DNA of 64,000 nucleotides from Pseudomonas guangdongensis. GTDB taxonomy: Bacteria; Pseudomonadota; Gammaproteobacteria; Pseudomonadales; Pseudomonadaceae. Under the pieces are notes generated by a model. That model did not search any database. It was not told where the DNA came from and worked only from the letters and a program-made list of their open reading frames with translations. Shown here piece after piece: positions 1-10,018 of the stretch. The first letter of the stretch is position 1. Each line of letters begins with the position of its first letter. Location: assembly GCF_900105885.1 (NCBI RefSeq), contig NZ_LT629780.1, forward strand, positions 2,604,001 through 2,668,000, read 5' to 3'. Both the position numbers and the translations under genes were made by a program.

Positions 1-1698
<1,698 letters not shown>

Positions 1699-1713
1699 CG
1701 TAACCTAGGAGGT

Positions 1714-1742
1714 GAATCGGGCCTGCTTTGCAGGCCCGATTC
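1714..1742 (+). terminator. terminator hairpin after katG
   Basis: A perfect 13-bp stem (1714–1726 with 1730–1742) with a three-base TTT loop starts 16 bases after the katG stop and is followed by GTTT. The stem is symmetric, so it could also serve the leftward gene that ends at 1793. Confidence 0.75.
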
Positions 1743-1792
1743 GTTTATGCGCAGTGCGGAAGTGCGAGGGACCGGTAGCGACGGCTGACGCG

Positions 1793-2692
1793 CTACATCC
1801 ACTCCTGTTCCGCTGCTGCCACCGGATCGCCCCACAACACCCGCGGCGGCAGGTCGTACAGCGAATGGGCACCGTGCTGCAGCAGCGGCAGCGCCCGCGC
1901 GCCGGCCAGCATCATGCGCGCCGCCAGCTCGATCTCGTCGAAGCGGGCCTCCAGCAGCAGGGCGGCGTGACTGCTGTTGCTGCTCGCCGCATGGCGCTCC
2001 AGCAGCAGGCCGCGCTCGGCCTCCAGCCCGGCGACGCTGTCCACCGGGAACACCAGGGTCTCCTCGTCCAGATAGAGCGGGTCGCGGCGGATGGCCTGCT
2101 CGACGGCGGCCGCGTCGGCACCCGGCTCCAGCTCGACGTAGATGTAGCGCTGCAGCGTGCCATCCTGGGTTCTCTGCTCCAGCGCCAGCGCCAGCGCCCG
2201 GCGCACGCCCGCGATGCCTTCCGCCGCCAGCGAGTGGTGCAGGCTGGTGCCGGCATGCAGGCTGCTGCGGGTATGCCCGTGGGGCAGCAGCAGGGCGAAC
2301 TGGCTACGGAACAGCGACAGGATGCCGGGATCGCTGCCGGCGCCGACAATCGCGGTGGTCCGGTAGAGGTGGGCCATCCGCTGCATTTCCCCATGGTGGG
2401 CGATGAAGGCGTCGCCATGCAGGCGCGCGCACTCGACCAGCGGGATACGGTGCTGCAGCAGCTCCCGGGCCTGGCCCTGGACGCTGTCCGCCGGTACGCA
2501 GAGCAGGGCGGCATCGACCTGCTTAAGCTCGGTGAAATGCCCGACCACCGGCAGGTCGCCCAGCCAGTCGAGCGGTGCGGGGGTGCGCCGCACCACGCCG
2601 GCCAGGCCCAGGGTCGGATCGTCCAGCAGCCGCTCGGCGCAGCGCTGGCCGAGCCGGCCGAGGCCGATCACCGCGATCTGACGTTTCTTCAT
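1793..2692 (-). CDS. diaminopimelate dehydrogenase-like NAD(P)-dependent oxidoreductase
   Basis: A 299-residue protein with an N-terminal Rossmann fold, 'VIGLGRLG' (G10, G12, G15). The later pattern fits the meso-diaminopimelate / 2,4-diaminopentanoate dehydrogenase family: 'GAGSDPGILSLFR' at about 117–129 matches the family's 'STGWDPGMFS' segment, followed by a His-Ser pair in 'LHHSLAAEG' and an 'IRRDPLYLDEET' stretch like Ddh's 'IRTMPDYF'. Ddh catalyses reductive amination of tetrahydrodipicolinate to meso-DAP, and relatives act on other diamino acids. The protein is about 20 residues shorter than classic Ddh. It stands alone between katG and the sulfatase gene, both separated by non-coding sequence. 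Substrate is unproven; the family call is from motif memory. Confidence 0.72.
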   Translation of the reverse strand: MKKRQIAVIGLGRLGQRCAERLLDDPTLGLAGVVRRTPAPLDWLGDLPVVGHFTELKQVDAALLCVPADSVQGQARELLQHRIPLVECARLHGDAFIAHHGEMQRMAHLYRTTAIVGAGSDPGILSLFRSQFALLLPHGHTRSSLHAGTSLHHSLAAEGIAGVRRALALALEQRTQDGTLQRYIYVELEPGADAAAVEQAIRRDPLYLDEETLVFPVDSVAGLEAERGLLLERHAASSNSSHAALLLEARFDEIELAARMMLAGARALPLLQHGAHSLYDLPPRVLWGDPVAAAEQEWM

Positions 2693-2815
2693 GTCTGCCT
2701 GCCTATGGGAGGAGCGCGGGCCGCCCGGTATTCCCCGTTGAGGTTAGATCAGGCCGTGGCCTCCCTCCGCCTGTGACGCTAGCGCAATGCGCCGGCAACG
2801 TTCGGCGGCGACCGC

Positions 2816-5062
2816 TCAGCTCGACTTGGCCGCCGTGACTGCCTGGGGCTCGAGCGGCTCGGTGGCCTGCGGCGGTTCGGCCGGCGCGGTGATCACGCTG
2901 AAATCGCTCACCTCGATGGCTCCCCGCCCATAGCCGAGCAGGTGGAAGGAGAACGCCTTGCGCGATTCCGGGTTGTAGAAGCTGAAGTCCATCTGCAACG
3001 GCTTGTCGTGGGTGACCAGCATCCGGGCGGGGATGTCCAGCGGCACGTCCTGCTCGAACTCCTTGGCCTTGAGCAGGATGTAGGCCTTCTGCTCGCGGCC
3101 CACCGAGCGCACGGTCAGACGCACCCGCGTCATCGAGCCCTTGGGCAGCTCCAGGTACTGGGCACCGATCAGGTTGTCCGTCCAGTCGTCGCGGACTTGC
3201 GCCTTGAGGCGGATGACGGCCGGGCTGCCGAACTGGTAGAGCCGGTTCAGCGAGGAGTGCAGCAACGACTGATCCAGCGCGCTGGCCCTGGCCGCCATCT
3301 GGCGCGCGTGCCGGCCGCCATACTGGCCGAGGAAGGTGGCCCGCTCGGCGATGAAGCCTTCGCTGGCGTAGTAGCGGCAGCGTTGCTGCACGTCGCACTC
3401 GGTCAGGGTGCCCCGGCCATCGTGATGGCGCAGCTTGCCGTTGGTGTACGACATGATCTCCCGGCCATGGTCATAGTCGCGGAACAGCGAGCGGCCGCTG
3501 AGGACCTTGGGCGCCGGGAAGCCGAAGTAGTCGAGCACCGATGCGCTCAGGTCGACGTGGCCGTAGACCCCGCTCTTGATCCGGGGCAGTTGCGCCTGCT
3601 CGGGGGCCAGCACCAGGCTGAAGCCCCAGGCTGAGGCCAGGCGCACGCCGTCGATGCCATGGGACTCGTCCGAGGTGACGATCACCAGGGTGTCCTTCAT
3701 CACGCCCGAGCGCTCCAGTGCGGCCAGGAAGTCCCCGAGGGCATCGTCCAGATAGGCCACCGCGGCCTGCTTGGGGCTGGCGTGGCGGCGCAGGTACGCG
3801 GCCGGCGCCGAGTAGGGCTGGTGGGTGCCGACCGTCAGCAGGGTGAGCATCCAAGGCTGTTTGCCCCGGCGCAGCTGGCCGACGTAGTCCAGCGCACCTT
3901 CGAAGAAGGACCTGTCGTCCATGCCCCACGGGAAATCCAGACGGGCAGGCTTCCTGAACCACTCCCGGCCGCGGGTGGCGTCGAAGCCGATGTGCGGCAT
4001 GATCCGGTCCTTGGCCATGAACCTGAGACCCGCGCCCTGCAGGTAGTGGGTGGCGAACCCGCGGCTGCGCAACTGGGCGGGCAGGCAGGCCCGGTTGCGC
4101 TGGTTCTGGGTGAGCATCTCGATGCCCTTGGGTGTGCCGTTGTCGAGCTTGTCGTAGTCGCCGCAGAGCATCGCGTACAGGCCGCGGATGGTCTGGTGGC
4201 TGTGCAGCACGTAGTCGGGCGTGTTCATGCCCCGTTCGGCCCAGGCGCTCAGCCTGGGCATCAGGTTTTCGTGGTAGCTGCCGTTCAGGGCGGCGCGGTT
4301 CACCCCGACATAGGCGCCGGGAATGCCTTCGAGGGCGACGATCAGCACGTTGCGGGCGCGCCCCGGGGCGTCCAGCAGCTTCCTGCCGTCCAGGTCGAGC
4401 CGGGCGAGGCCGGCCAGCGGTGGCGGTGTGTCGGCATCATCGCCGGCCAGCCATTCCTCCAGGCGGGTCTGTCCGTGGCCGACGCCGGCCACCAGCCACT
4501 GATGCGGCAGGTTGAACAGTCGCCACTGGTCCGCCTCGCTGGGGTGGAGATACTGCAGGCCGCCGTGGCCCAGCAGGAGCGACAGCGGCGCCAGCCAAGC
4601 ATGCCGCGGCAGGCGCGGAGACGGTTGCGCGCGGCCGGCCCACCGGCTGGCCAGCCAGACGGCCAGGGCGCCGAGCAGGGCGGCGGCCACCCACGGCTGG
4701 GCAAGGCTGCCGGCGGTGGAGTTCTCCATGAACTGCGGATCGGTCAGGTACTGCAGGTCTGCCACGTCCGGCAGGCGGCCGACGGCGCTGACCAGTTCCA
4801 CCGCCGCCACGTTCAGCAGGCTCCACGCCAGCAGCACGGGCAGGACCAGCCACCAGGGGCGGCGGTACAGCAGCACGATCAGCAGGCTGGCGATGCCCAG
4901 GTCGGACAGATAGCCGAGGGACGCGGACCAGCCCAGGGCAAGACGGATGCCCAGGGGGACGATCAGCACCAGGCCGATGAGACTGGCGAGCGGGGCGCGG
5001 GGATGGCGCAGGCAGTGCGGGATGATGCTCACGAGGAAACCCTCACGCCATCGGATGTTCAT
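2816..5062 (-). CDS. membrane sulfatase / LTA synthase-like phosphotransferase
   Basis: A 748-residue inner-membrane protein with four or five hydrophobic segments in the first 170 residues (about 25–45, 55–90, 122–140, 155–170), then a periplasmic alkaline-phosphatase-superfamily domain from about 237. Candidate metal and catalytic residues are E245 ('IVALEGIPG'), the nucleophile T291 ('HSHQTIRGLYAML'), H413 ('GTHQPYS') and D465/H468 ('VTSDESHGIDG'). LtaS-type enzymes transfer phosphoglycerol or phosphoethanolamine to glycans or lipids, so a head-group transferase acting on periplasmic glycans or lipid A is plausible. About 200 residues follow the catalytic domain and look like a beta-rich C-terminal module. 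Asp and His are separated by two residues (DESH), unlike the adjacent pair of LtaS. The substrate cannot be read from sequence. Confidence 0.8.
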   Translation of the reverse strand: MNIRWREGFLVSIIPHCLRHPRAPLASLIGLVLIVPLGIRLALGWSASLGYLSDLGIASLLIVLLYRRPWWLVLPVLLAWSLLNVAAVELVSAVGRLPDVADLQYLTDPQFMENSTAGSLAQPWVAAALLGALAVWLASRWAGRAQPSPRLPRHAWLAPLSLLLGHGGLQYLHPSEADQWRLFNLPHQWLVAGVGHGQTRLEEWLAGDDADTPPPLAGLARLDLDGRKLLDAPGRARNVLIVALEGIPGAYVGVNRAALNGSYHENLMPRLSAWAERGMNTPDYVLHSHQTIRGLYAMLCGDYDKLDNGTPKGIEMLTQNQRNRACLPAQLRSRGFATHYLQGAGLRFMAKDRIMPHIGFDATRGREWFRKPARLDFPWGMDDRSFFEGALDYVGQLRRGKQPWMLTLLTVGTHQPYSAPAAYLRRHASPKQAAVAYLDDALGDFLAALERSGVMKDTLVIVTSDESHGIDGVRLASAWGFSLVLAPEQAQLPRIKSGVYGHVDLSASVLDYFGFPAPKVLSGRSLFRDYDHGREIMSYTNGKLRHHDGRGTLTECDVQQRCRYYASEGFIAERATFLGQYGGRHARQMAARASALDQSLLHSSLNRLYQFGSPAVIRLKAQVRDDWTDNLIGAQYLELPKGSMTRVRLTVRSVGREQKAYILLKAKEFEQDVPLDIPARMLVTHDKPLQMDFSFYNPESRKAFSFHLLGYGRGAIEVSDFSVITAPAEPPQATEPLEPQAVTAAKSS

Positions 5063-5161
5063 GAAAACATGCTGGGCGGAATCGCTCGTATTTTGGGCAA
5101 CTTCGGCCGCGGAAAGTTCTTGCGCCCATCCGCGGGCCGGGCCGTGCCGATGGGCCTGCGC

Positions 5162-7132
5162 CTAGGTCTGCTTCGGGCGGGGCGAGGCGCTGCGCCTGGT
5201 TGCCGTGCCGCCGGCCTTACGCGGCGCGGTCTTGCTCGGGGCGCCGGTGCGCTTGCCCTTCCAGGCCGGCTTGCCGCGGCCGGGCGCGACCGGCGGGCCG
5301 CTGATGGTCAGGCGCAGGCCGGCGCAGCGCTCCACCAGCTTGCTCATCCACGCCGACTGCTTGGCGACGAACTCCTCCAGTGGCATCTCGCCGCTCTGCA
5401 CCATGTCCAGCGCCTGCTCCCAGATCGCCGTGGTGCCGGGGTCGGCGATCGGCCGCGGCACCGCATCGATCAGGCCGAACGCCGCCGGGGTGGCCGCCAG
5501 CGCCTTGCCCTGTTTGGTCAGGTAGCCGCGGTCGAGCAGCCCCTGGATGATCCCCGCGCGGGTCGCCTCGGTGCCGATGCCGGTGGTGTCCTTGAGCTTC
5601 TGCTTGAGGCGCGGATCCTCTACCAGTTTGGCGACGTTCTTCATCGCCTTGATCAGGTCGCCTTCGGTGAACGGCTTGGGCGGCTGGGTGTGCAGGTCCT
5701 TGAGCGTCACCTCGCGCACCGCGCAGTCCTGGCCCTCGCGCAGCGCCGGCAGGGCCTGCGGCTCGGCCGCCTCGCGGCCCTTGGCCGGCGCGAGCGCCTC
5801 GGGCAGCGCGCGCCGCCAGCCCGGCTCGACGATGCGCTTGCCCACCGCGCGCAGGGCGTTGCCTGCGCAGTCGCAGTCGGCCTGGGTGCGGTCGTACTCG
5901 TGGTTGGCCAGGAACTGCGCCAGGTAGCGGGCGCGGATCAGGCTGAACACCGCGCGTTCCTTGCCGGCCAGGCGGCTGGAGGCCTGCGCGGCGGCGGTGG
6001 GGATGATGCCGTGGTGGGCGCTCACCCTGGCGTCGTTCCACGCCCGCGAGCGGCGCCGGGCGTCGAGGTGTGGCGCCAGCGTGGCCAGTGCCGGATCGGC
6101 GGCGGCCAGGGCGGCGAGGATCGCCGGGGCCTCGGCGTGCTGGCTCAGCGGCAGGTAGCCGCAGTCGCTGCGCGGGTAGGTGATGACCTTGTGCGTCTCG
6201 TACAGCGCTTGGGCGATGTCGAGGGTTTCCTGGGCGCCGAGGCCGAGTTTCTTCGAGCAGACTTCCTGCAGGGTACCCAGGTCGAAGGGCAGCGGCGCCG
6301 CTTCGCGCACGCGCTCGGTGTTCAGTTCGACCAGCCGCGCGCTGCCGGCACGGCGCATCGCCTCGGCGACGGCGCGGGCCAGCTCGGGCCTGAGGCAGCG
6401 GCCCTGCTCGTCGCAGGCATCCTCCGGCGCGCGCCACTGCGCGGTAAAGGGGATGCCATCCGCCAGCAGCTGCACGTCGATGGCCCAGAACGGCACCGGC
6501 ACGAAGGCGGCGATGCTGCGGTCGCGATCCACCACCAGACGCAGGGTCGGCGTCTGCACGCGGCCCACCGAGAGCACGCCCTGGTAGCCGGACTGGCGGC
6601 CGAGCAGGGTGAACAGCCGGCTCATGTTCATGCCGATCAGCCAGTCGGCGCGCGAGCGGCCTAGCGCGGCGTGGTAGAGGGGGAAGGTCTCGCTGCCGGG
6701 CTTGGGTGCCTTGAGCGCCTTGCGGATCGAGGCGTCGTCCAGTGCCGACAGCCACAGGCGCCGGATCGGCCCGCGATAGCGGCAGTGATCGAGGATTTCG
6801 CGGGCGATCATCTCGCCCTCGCGGTCGGCGTCGGTGGCGATCACCAGCTCCGTGCACTCGCCGAGCAGGCGCTTGACCGCCTTGAACTGGCTGGCGGTCT
6901 TGCTCTTGACCAGCATCTTCCAGCGCTCGGGGACGATGGGCAGGTCGGCGAGGCTCCAGCGCTTGTAGCGCGCGTCATAGGCGTCCGGCGGCGCGGTTTC
7001 CAGCAGGTGGCCGATGCACCAGGTCACGGTGACGTTCGTGCCCAGCCAGCAGCCGTCGCCGCGCCGGCTGGCGCCGAGCACCTTGGCGATGTCCTTGGCC
7101 TGGGAAGGTTTTTCGCAGAGAAAGAGCTGCAT
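5162..7132 (-). CDS. topB: DNA topoisomerase III
   Basis: Type IA topoisomerase that decatenates DNA and resolves recombination or replication intermediates by single-strand passage. The 656 residues begin with a TOPRIM domain: 'CEKPSQAK' (E7) and 'ATDADREGE' (D101, D103). The active-site tyrosine is Y319 in 'VITYPRSDCGYLP'. Domain spacing and length match E. coli TopB (653). The tail after about 610 is rich in Lys, Arg, Pro and Ala, a likely DNA-binding extension. ATG at 7132 is chosen because 'MQLFLCEKPS' is the family N-terminus. A consensus LexA box lies about 70 bases upstream (7201–7216), suggesting SOS control. It is transcribed away from the PepSY operon. Confidence 0.97.
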   Translation of the reverse strand: MQLFLCEKPSQAKDIAKVLGASRRGDGCWLGTNVTVTWCIGHLLETAPPDAYDARYKRWSLADLPIVPERWKMLVKSKTASQFKAVKRLLGECTELVIATDADREGEMIAREILDHCRYRGPIRRLWLSALDDASIRKALKAPKPGSETFPLYHAALGRSRADWLIGMNMSRLFTLLGRQSGYQGVLSVGRVQTPTLRLVVDRDRSIAAFVPVPFWAIDVQLLADGIPFTAQWRAPEDACDEQGRCLRPELARAVAEAMRRAGSARLVELNTERVREAAPLPFDLGTLQEVCSKKLGLGAQETLDIAQALYETHKVITYPRSDCGYLPLSQHAEAPAILAALAAADPALATLAPHLDARRRSRAWNDARVSAHHGIIPTAAAQASSRLAGKERAVFSLIRARYLAQFLANHEYDRTQADCDCAGNALRAVGKRIVEPGWRRALPEALAPAKGREAAEPQALPALREGQDCAVREVTLKDLHTQPPKPFTEGDLIKAMKNVAKLVEDPRLKQKLKDTTGIGTEATRAGIIQGLLDRGYLTKQGKALAATPAAFGLIDAVPRPIADPGTTAIWEQALDMVQSGEMPLEEFVAKQSAWMSKLVERCAGLRLTISGPPVAPGRGKPAWKGKRTGAPSKTAPRKAGGTATRRSASPRPKQT

Positions 7133-7200
7133 GGCGGTCGTCGGGACGGATGGCGGTGGGGCAGAGCATGGGCAGAAAGCGGCGTTCAGGCAAGTTTTAT

Positions 7201-7216
7201 CTGTATGTGCATACAG
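7201..7216. promoter_or_regulatory. SOS box (LexA operator)
   Basis: CTGTATGTGCATACAG is a perfect inverted repeat with 7-bp arms and fits the gammaproteobacterial LexA consensus CTG-N10-CAG, including the preferred CTGTAT/ATACAG half-sites. It lies in the 243-bp divergent gap between topB (leftward, start 7132) and the PepSY operon (rightward, start 7376). It is 68 bases from the topB start and 159 from the PepSY start. On the topB strand it is followed by AT-rich GATAAAA, a plausible promoter core. Repression of topB is the simplest reading; this is inference. Confidence 0.72.
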
Positions 7217-7375
7217 CTCTGCTGGCGCCGGCGGCCGTCGGCGGCGCGCCGGAACATGGCAACTGTGCGGCGGCGCGGTATGCTGCGCGGCACAGGCGTC
7301 GATTCAGCTTCAATTAAGTGGCGATGCCTAGAGTAGGCCCTGTCGAAAGCCACTGGCTCCCAAGGAGACCGAATC

Positions 7376-7684
7376 ATGAAAAAGCTCACTGCCCTGTTCA
7401 CCGCCGCCCTCATCGCCGCTGCCGCCGGTGCCGCCCAGGCCCGCGATCTCGGTCCGGACGAGGCGCTCAAGCTGCGCGATGCCGGCACCATCCAGTCCTT
7501 CGAGAAGCTCAATGCCGCGGCCCTGGCCCAGCATCCGGGCGCGACCATCGAGGAGACCGAGCTGGAAGAGGAATACGGCCGCTACATCTACCAGGTCGAG
7601 GTGCGCGACACCCAGGGCGTGCAGTGGGATCTGGAGCTGGACGCCACCAACGGCCAGATCCTCAAGAACCATCGCGACGACTGA
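7376..7684 (+). CDS. PepSY-domain periplasmic protein (first of a tandem pair)
   Basis: A 102-residue protein with an Sec signal peptide ('MKKLTALFTAALIAAAAGAA', cleavage near 'AQA-RD') and one PepSY-like domain: 'DEALKLRDAGTIQSFEKL' then 'EETELEEEYGRYIYQVEV' and 'LELDATNGQILK'. PepSY modules are small periplasmic or membrane domains, often beside two-component systems. Here it opens a tight rightward operon with a second PepSY gene, a response regulator and a sensor kinase. That layout matches the bqsP-bqsQ-bqsR-bqsS (CarRS) cluster of P. aeruginosa, linked to ferrous iron or calcium sensing. The mature protein is acidic, which would suit cation binding. A ribosome site AAGGAG precedes the ATG. 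The BqsP label is by layout only. Confidence 0.82.
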   Translation: MKKLTALFTAALIAAAAGAAQARDLGPDEALKLRDAGTIQSFEKLNAAALAQHPGATIEETELEEEYGRYIYQVEVRDTQGVQWDLELDATNGQILKNHRDD

Positions 7685-7689
7685 GACTG

Positions 7690-7992
7690 ATGCGCCACAC
7701 CCTGTTGCTGGCCCTGTGTAGCCTGATCCTCGTCGTGCCGGCGCAGGCCCGCGACCTGGATCAGGACGAGGCCCTGCGCCTGCGTCAGAAGGGCGTGATC
7801 CTGCCGCTGGAGCAGCTCCTCCAGCAGGCGCTCGACCGCCACTCCGGCTCGCGCCTGCTGGAGGCCGAGCTGGAGGAGGATGACGACCTGTACGTCTACG
7901 AGGTCGAACTGCTCACCCGCGACGGCCAGGTGCGCGAACTGGAGTTCGACGCCGCCAGCGGACGTCTGCTCAAGGACGAAGAGGACGACTGA
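7690..7992 (+). CDS. PepSY-domain periplasmic protein (second of a tandem pair)
   Basis: A 100-residue paralogue of the preceding gene, beginning five bases after its stop. It has a signal peptide ('[20 protein letters not shown]') and the same domain order: '[19 protein letters not shown]', '[17 protein letters not shown]', '[12 protein letters not shown]'. It ends in an acidic cluster, 'DEEDD'. The start at 7690 is preferred over longer in-frame options because it places the signal peptide at the N-terminus. The stop overlaps the response-regulator ATG (ATGA), implying translational coupling. The pair looks like a local duplication. It may modulate the sensor kinase or bind the sensed ion in the periplasm; this is inference. 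Confidence 0.82.
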   Translation: MRHTLLLALCSLILVVPAQARDLDQDEALRLRQKGVILPLEQLLQQALDRHSGSRLLEAELEEDDDLYVYEVELLTRDGQVRELEFDAASGRLLKDEEDD

Positions 7993-8669
7993 TGCGACTG
8001 TTGCTGGTGGAAGACAACGTGGCCCTGGCCGACGAGCTGCTCGCCGACCTGGGCCGTCAGGGCTATGCCGTGGACTGGCTGGCCGACGGCCGCGATGCCC
8101 TGGTGCAGGGCGCCACCGAACCCTACGACCTGATCGTCCTCGACCTCGGCCTGCCCGGCATGCCGGGGCTGGACGTGCTGCGCCGCTGGCGCGCCGACGC
8201 TCTGCGCACCCCGGTGCTGATCCTCACCGCGCGCGACAGCTGGGCCGAGCGCATCGACGGCCTCAAGGCCGGCGCCGACGACTACCTGAGCAAACCCTTC
8301 CATCCCGAGGAACTGGCCCTGCGCATCCAGGCGCTGCTGCGCCGCGCCCACGGGCTGGCCAACCAGAGCGAGCTGAAGGCCGCCGGTCTGGTGCTCGACG
8401 AAGGGCGCCAGTGCGTGCGCCGCGGCAGCGAGGAGATCGCCCTGAGCGGCGCCGAATTCCGTCTGCTGCGCTATTTCATGCTGCATCCCGGGCAGATCCT
8501 CTCCAAGACCCAGCTCAACGACCACCTCTACGACGGCGAGAGCGAGCGCGAGTCCAACGTCATCGAGGTCCACGTCAACCACCTGCGCCGCAAGCTCGGC
8601 CGCGAGGTGATCGAGACCCGTCGTGGCCAGGGCTACCGCTATGCCGGCGCCGCGGAGGCGGGCGGGTGA
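7992..8669 (+). CDS. OmpR-family response regulator (BqsR/CarR-like)
   Basis: A 225-residue transcriptional regulator with an N-terminal receiver domain and a C-terminal winged helix of the OmpR/PhoB type. The phosphoacceptor is D51 ('[10 protein letters not shown]'), with E7/D8 in the acidic pocket, T79 and K101 ('YLSKPF'). The DNA-binding part contains '[17 protein letters not shown]' and '[14 protein letters not shown]', the recognition-helix region. It overlaps the upstream PepSY gene by one base and the downstream kinase by four bases (GTGA), so the operon is translationally coupled. Regulator and kinase together resemble BqsRS/CarRS or PhoPQ-class systems. The specific signal is not visible. 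Confidence 0.9.
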   Translation: MRLLLVEDNVALADELLADLGRQGYAVDWLADGRDALVQGATEPYDLIVLDLGLPGMPGLDVLRRWRADALRTPVLILTARDSWAERIDGLKAGADDYLSKPFHPEELALRIQALLRRAHGLANQSELKAAGLVLDEGRQCVRRGSEEIALSGAEFRLLRYFMLHPGQILSKTQLNDHLYDGESERESNVIEVHVNHLRRKLGREVIETRRGQGYRYAGAAEAGG

Positions 8670-10000
8670 GGTCGATCCAGAGCCGCCTGGGTCTCGGTCT
8701 GGCCGCCACCTTGCTGGTGGTCGGCGTGGTGGTGCTGCAGAGCAGCCTGTGGCTGTTCGACAACGGCCTGCGCCGCTATCACGCGGCCATCCTGCAGGAC
8801 GAGGCGGAAAGCCTGCTGGTGGCCCTGGTGCGTGGCAGCGGCGGCGTGCAACTGGACGAGCAGCGTGTCCACCCGGCTTTCCAGCGCGCCTACTCGGGGC
8901 GCTATTTCCGCATCGATTTCGCCGAGCGCAGCTGGCGCTCGCGCTCGCTGTGGGACAGCGAACTGCAGCCGCCTGCGCAGGCCGGGCTGGCCATCGAGCT
9001 GCAGCCGGGGGCGGTGGGCCAGCGCCTGCTGGTGTTCCGCGGCGACTACCGGCGCTTCGGCCAGAGCCTGCGGATCACCGTCGCCCAGGACTACACCCCG
9101 GTGCTGGCCAGCCTGTCGCGCATCCGCTGGCTGGCCGCCGGCGGCGGTGCGGCGGCGCTGCTGCTGGTGCTGTTGCTGCAGTGGCTGACCGTGCGCCGCG
9201 CCCTGCGGCCGCTGGAGCGGGTGCGCCGGCAGATCGCCGAGCTACAGGCCGGGCAACTGAGCGCGCTGGACAGCCGGGTGCCGCGCGAGCTGGAGCCGCT
9301 GGTCGGGCAGATCAACCACCTGCTGCGCCACACCGAAGAAACCCTCAAGCGCTCCCGGCATGGTCTGGGCAACCTCGGCCATGCCCTGAAGACGCCCTTG
9401 GCGGTGCTGCTCAGCCTGCTCGGCCGCGACGAGCTGCGCGCCCATCCGGCGCTGCGCGCCACCCTGCGCGAGCAGTTGCAGCAGATCGAGCAGCGCCTGC
9501 AGCGCGAGCTGGGCCGCGCGCGGCTGGCCGGCGAGGCGCTGCCCGGCGCGCATTTCGACTGCGGCGGCGAGCTGCCGGCGCTGTGCGCCACCCTGCGACA
9601 GATCCATCCCCACGTCGACATCGACTGGCAGGCGCCGCCCGGCCTGCGTCTGCCCTGGGACCGCGAGGACCTGCTGGAGGCGCTCGGCAACCTGCTGGAC
9701 AATGCCTGCAAGTGGGCGGACAGCGCGGTGCGGGTCAGCGCCGGCGAGGACGGGGAGGGGTACTGGCTGTGTGTGGAGGACGACGGCCCGGGCATCGATC
9801 CGGCGCAGCGCGAGGCGGTGATCGCCCGCGGCAGCCGGCTGGACGAGCAGGTCGCCGGGCATGGCCTGGGGCTGGGCATCGTGCGCGACATCGCCCAGGC
9901 CTGCGGCGGGACCTTGAGTCTGGAGGACAGTGGCGAGCTGGGCGGGCTGTGCGCGCGGTTGCACCTGCCCCGGCGCGCCCAGGCAGTGGGGCGGCCCTGA
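8666..10000 (+). CDS. sensor histidine kinase (BqsS/CarS-like)
   Basis: A 444-residue inner-membrane kinase. GTG at 8666 is chosen because it overlaps the regulator stop (GTGA) and leaves a basic N-terminus before the first membrane helix (about 11–31). A periplasmic sensor of about 120 residues follows, then a second helix (about 155–173), HAMP, and the phosphoacceptor H239 in '[12 protein letters not shown]'. ATPase boxes are '[11 protein letters not shown]' (N), 'VEDDGPGID' (G1) and 'GHGLGLGIV' (G2). I looked for the RExxE ferrous-iron motif described for BqsS in the periplasmic loop and did not find it, so the ligand may differ. It presumably phosphorylates the regulator at 7992–8669. Confidence 0.9.
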   Translation: MRSIQSRLGLGLAATLLVVGVVVLQSSLWLFDNGLRRYHAAILQDEAESLLVALVRGSGGVQLDEQRVHPAFQRAYSGRYFRIDFAERSWRSRSLWDSELQPPAQAGLAIELQPGAVGQRLLVFRGDYRRFGQSLRITVAQDYTPVLASLSRIRWLAAGGGAAALLLVLLLQWLTVRRALRPLERVRRQIAELQAGQLSALDSRVPRELEPLVGQINHLLRHTEETLKRSRHGLGNLGHALKTPLAVLLSLLGRDELRAHPALRATLREQLQQIEQRLQRELGRARLAGEALPGAHFDCGGELPALCATLRQIHPHVDIDWQAPPGLRLPWDREDLLEALGNLLDNACKWADSAVRVSAGEDGEGYWLCVEDDGPGIDPAQREAVIARGSRLDEQVAGHGLGLGIVRDIAQACGGTLSLEDSGELGGLCARLHLPRRAQAVGRP

Positions 10001-10011
10001 GCGGGCCGCCC
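9989..10011. terminator. GC hairpin between convergent kinase and peroxidase genes
   Basis: A 9-bp stem, GGGCGGCCC/GGGCCGCCC with a five-base loop, overlaps the kinase stop and precedes the ccp stop by eight bases. A short GTTT tract follows on the plus strand. It is probably a weak or shared terminator. Confidence 0.4.
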
Positions 10012-10018
10012 GCGGGGT

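Noticed and set aside
3659-6664. Very long rightward open frame (about 1000 codons) opposite the sulfatase and topB genes
   Set aside because: It lies antisense to two well-supported genes, and its product is a low-complexity Ala/Gly/Arg/Gln mix without domains. High GC makes such antisense frames common.
8760-9120. RExxE ferrous-iron motif in the sensor kinase's periplasmic loop
   Set aside because: I searched the loop and found no Arg-Glu-x-x-Glu, so Fe(II) sensing is not claimed.
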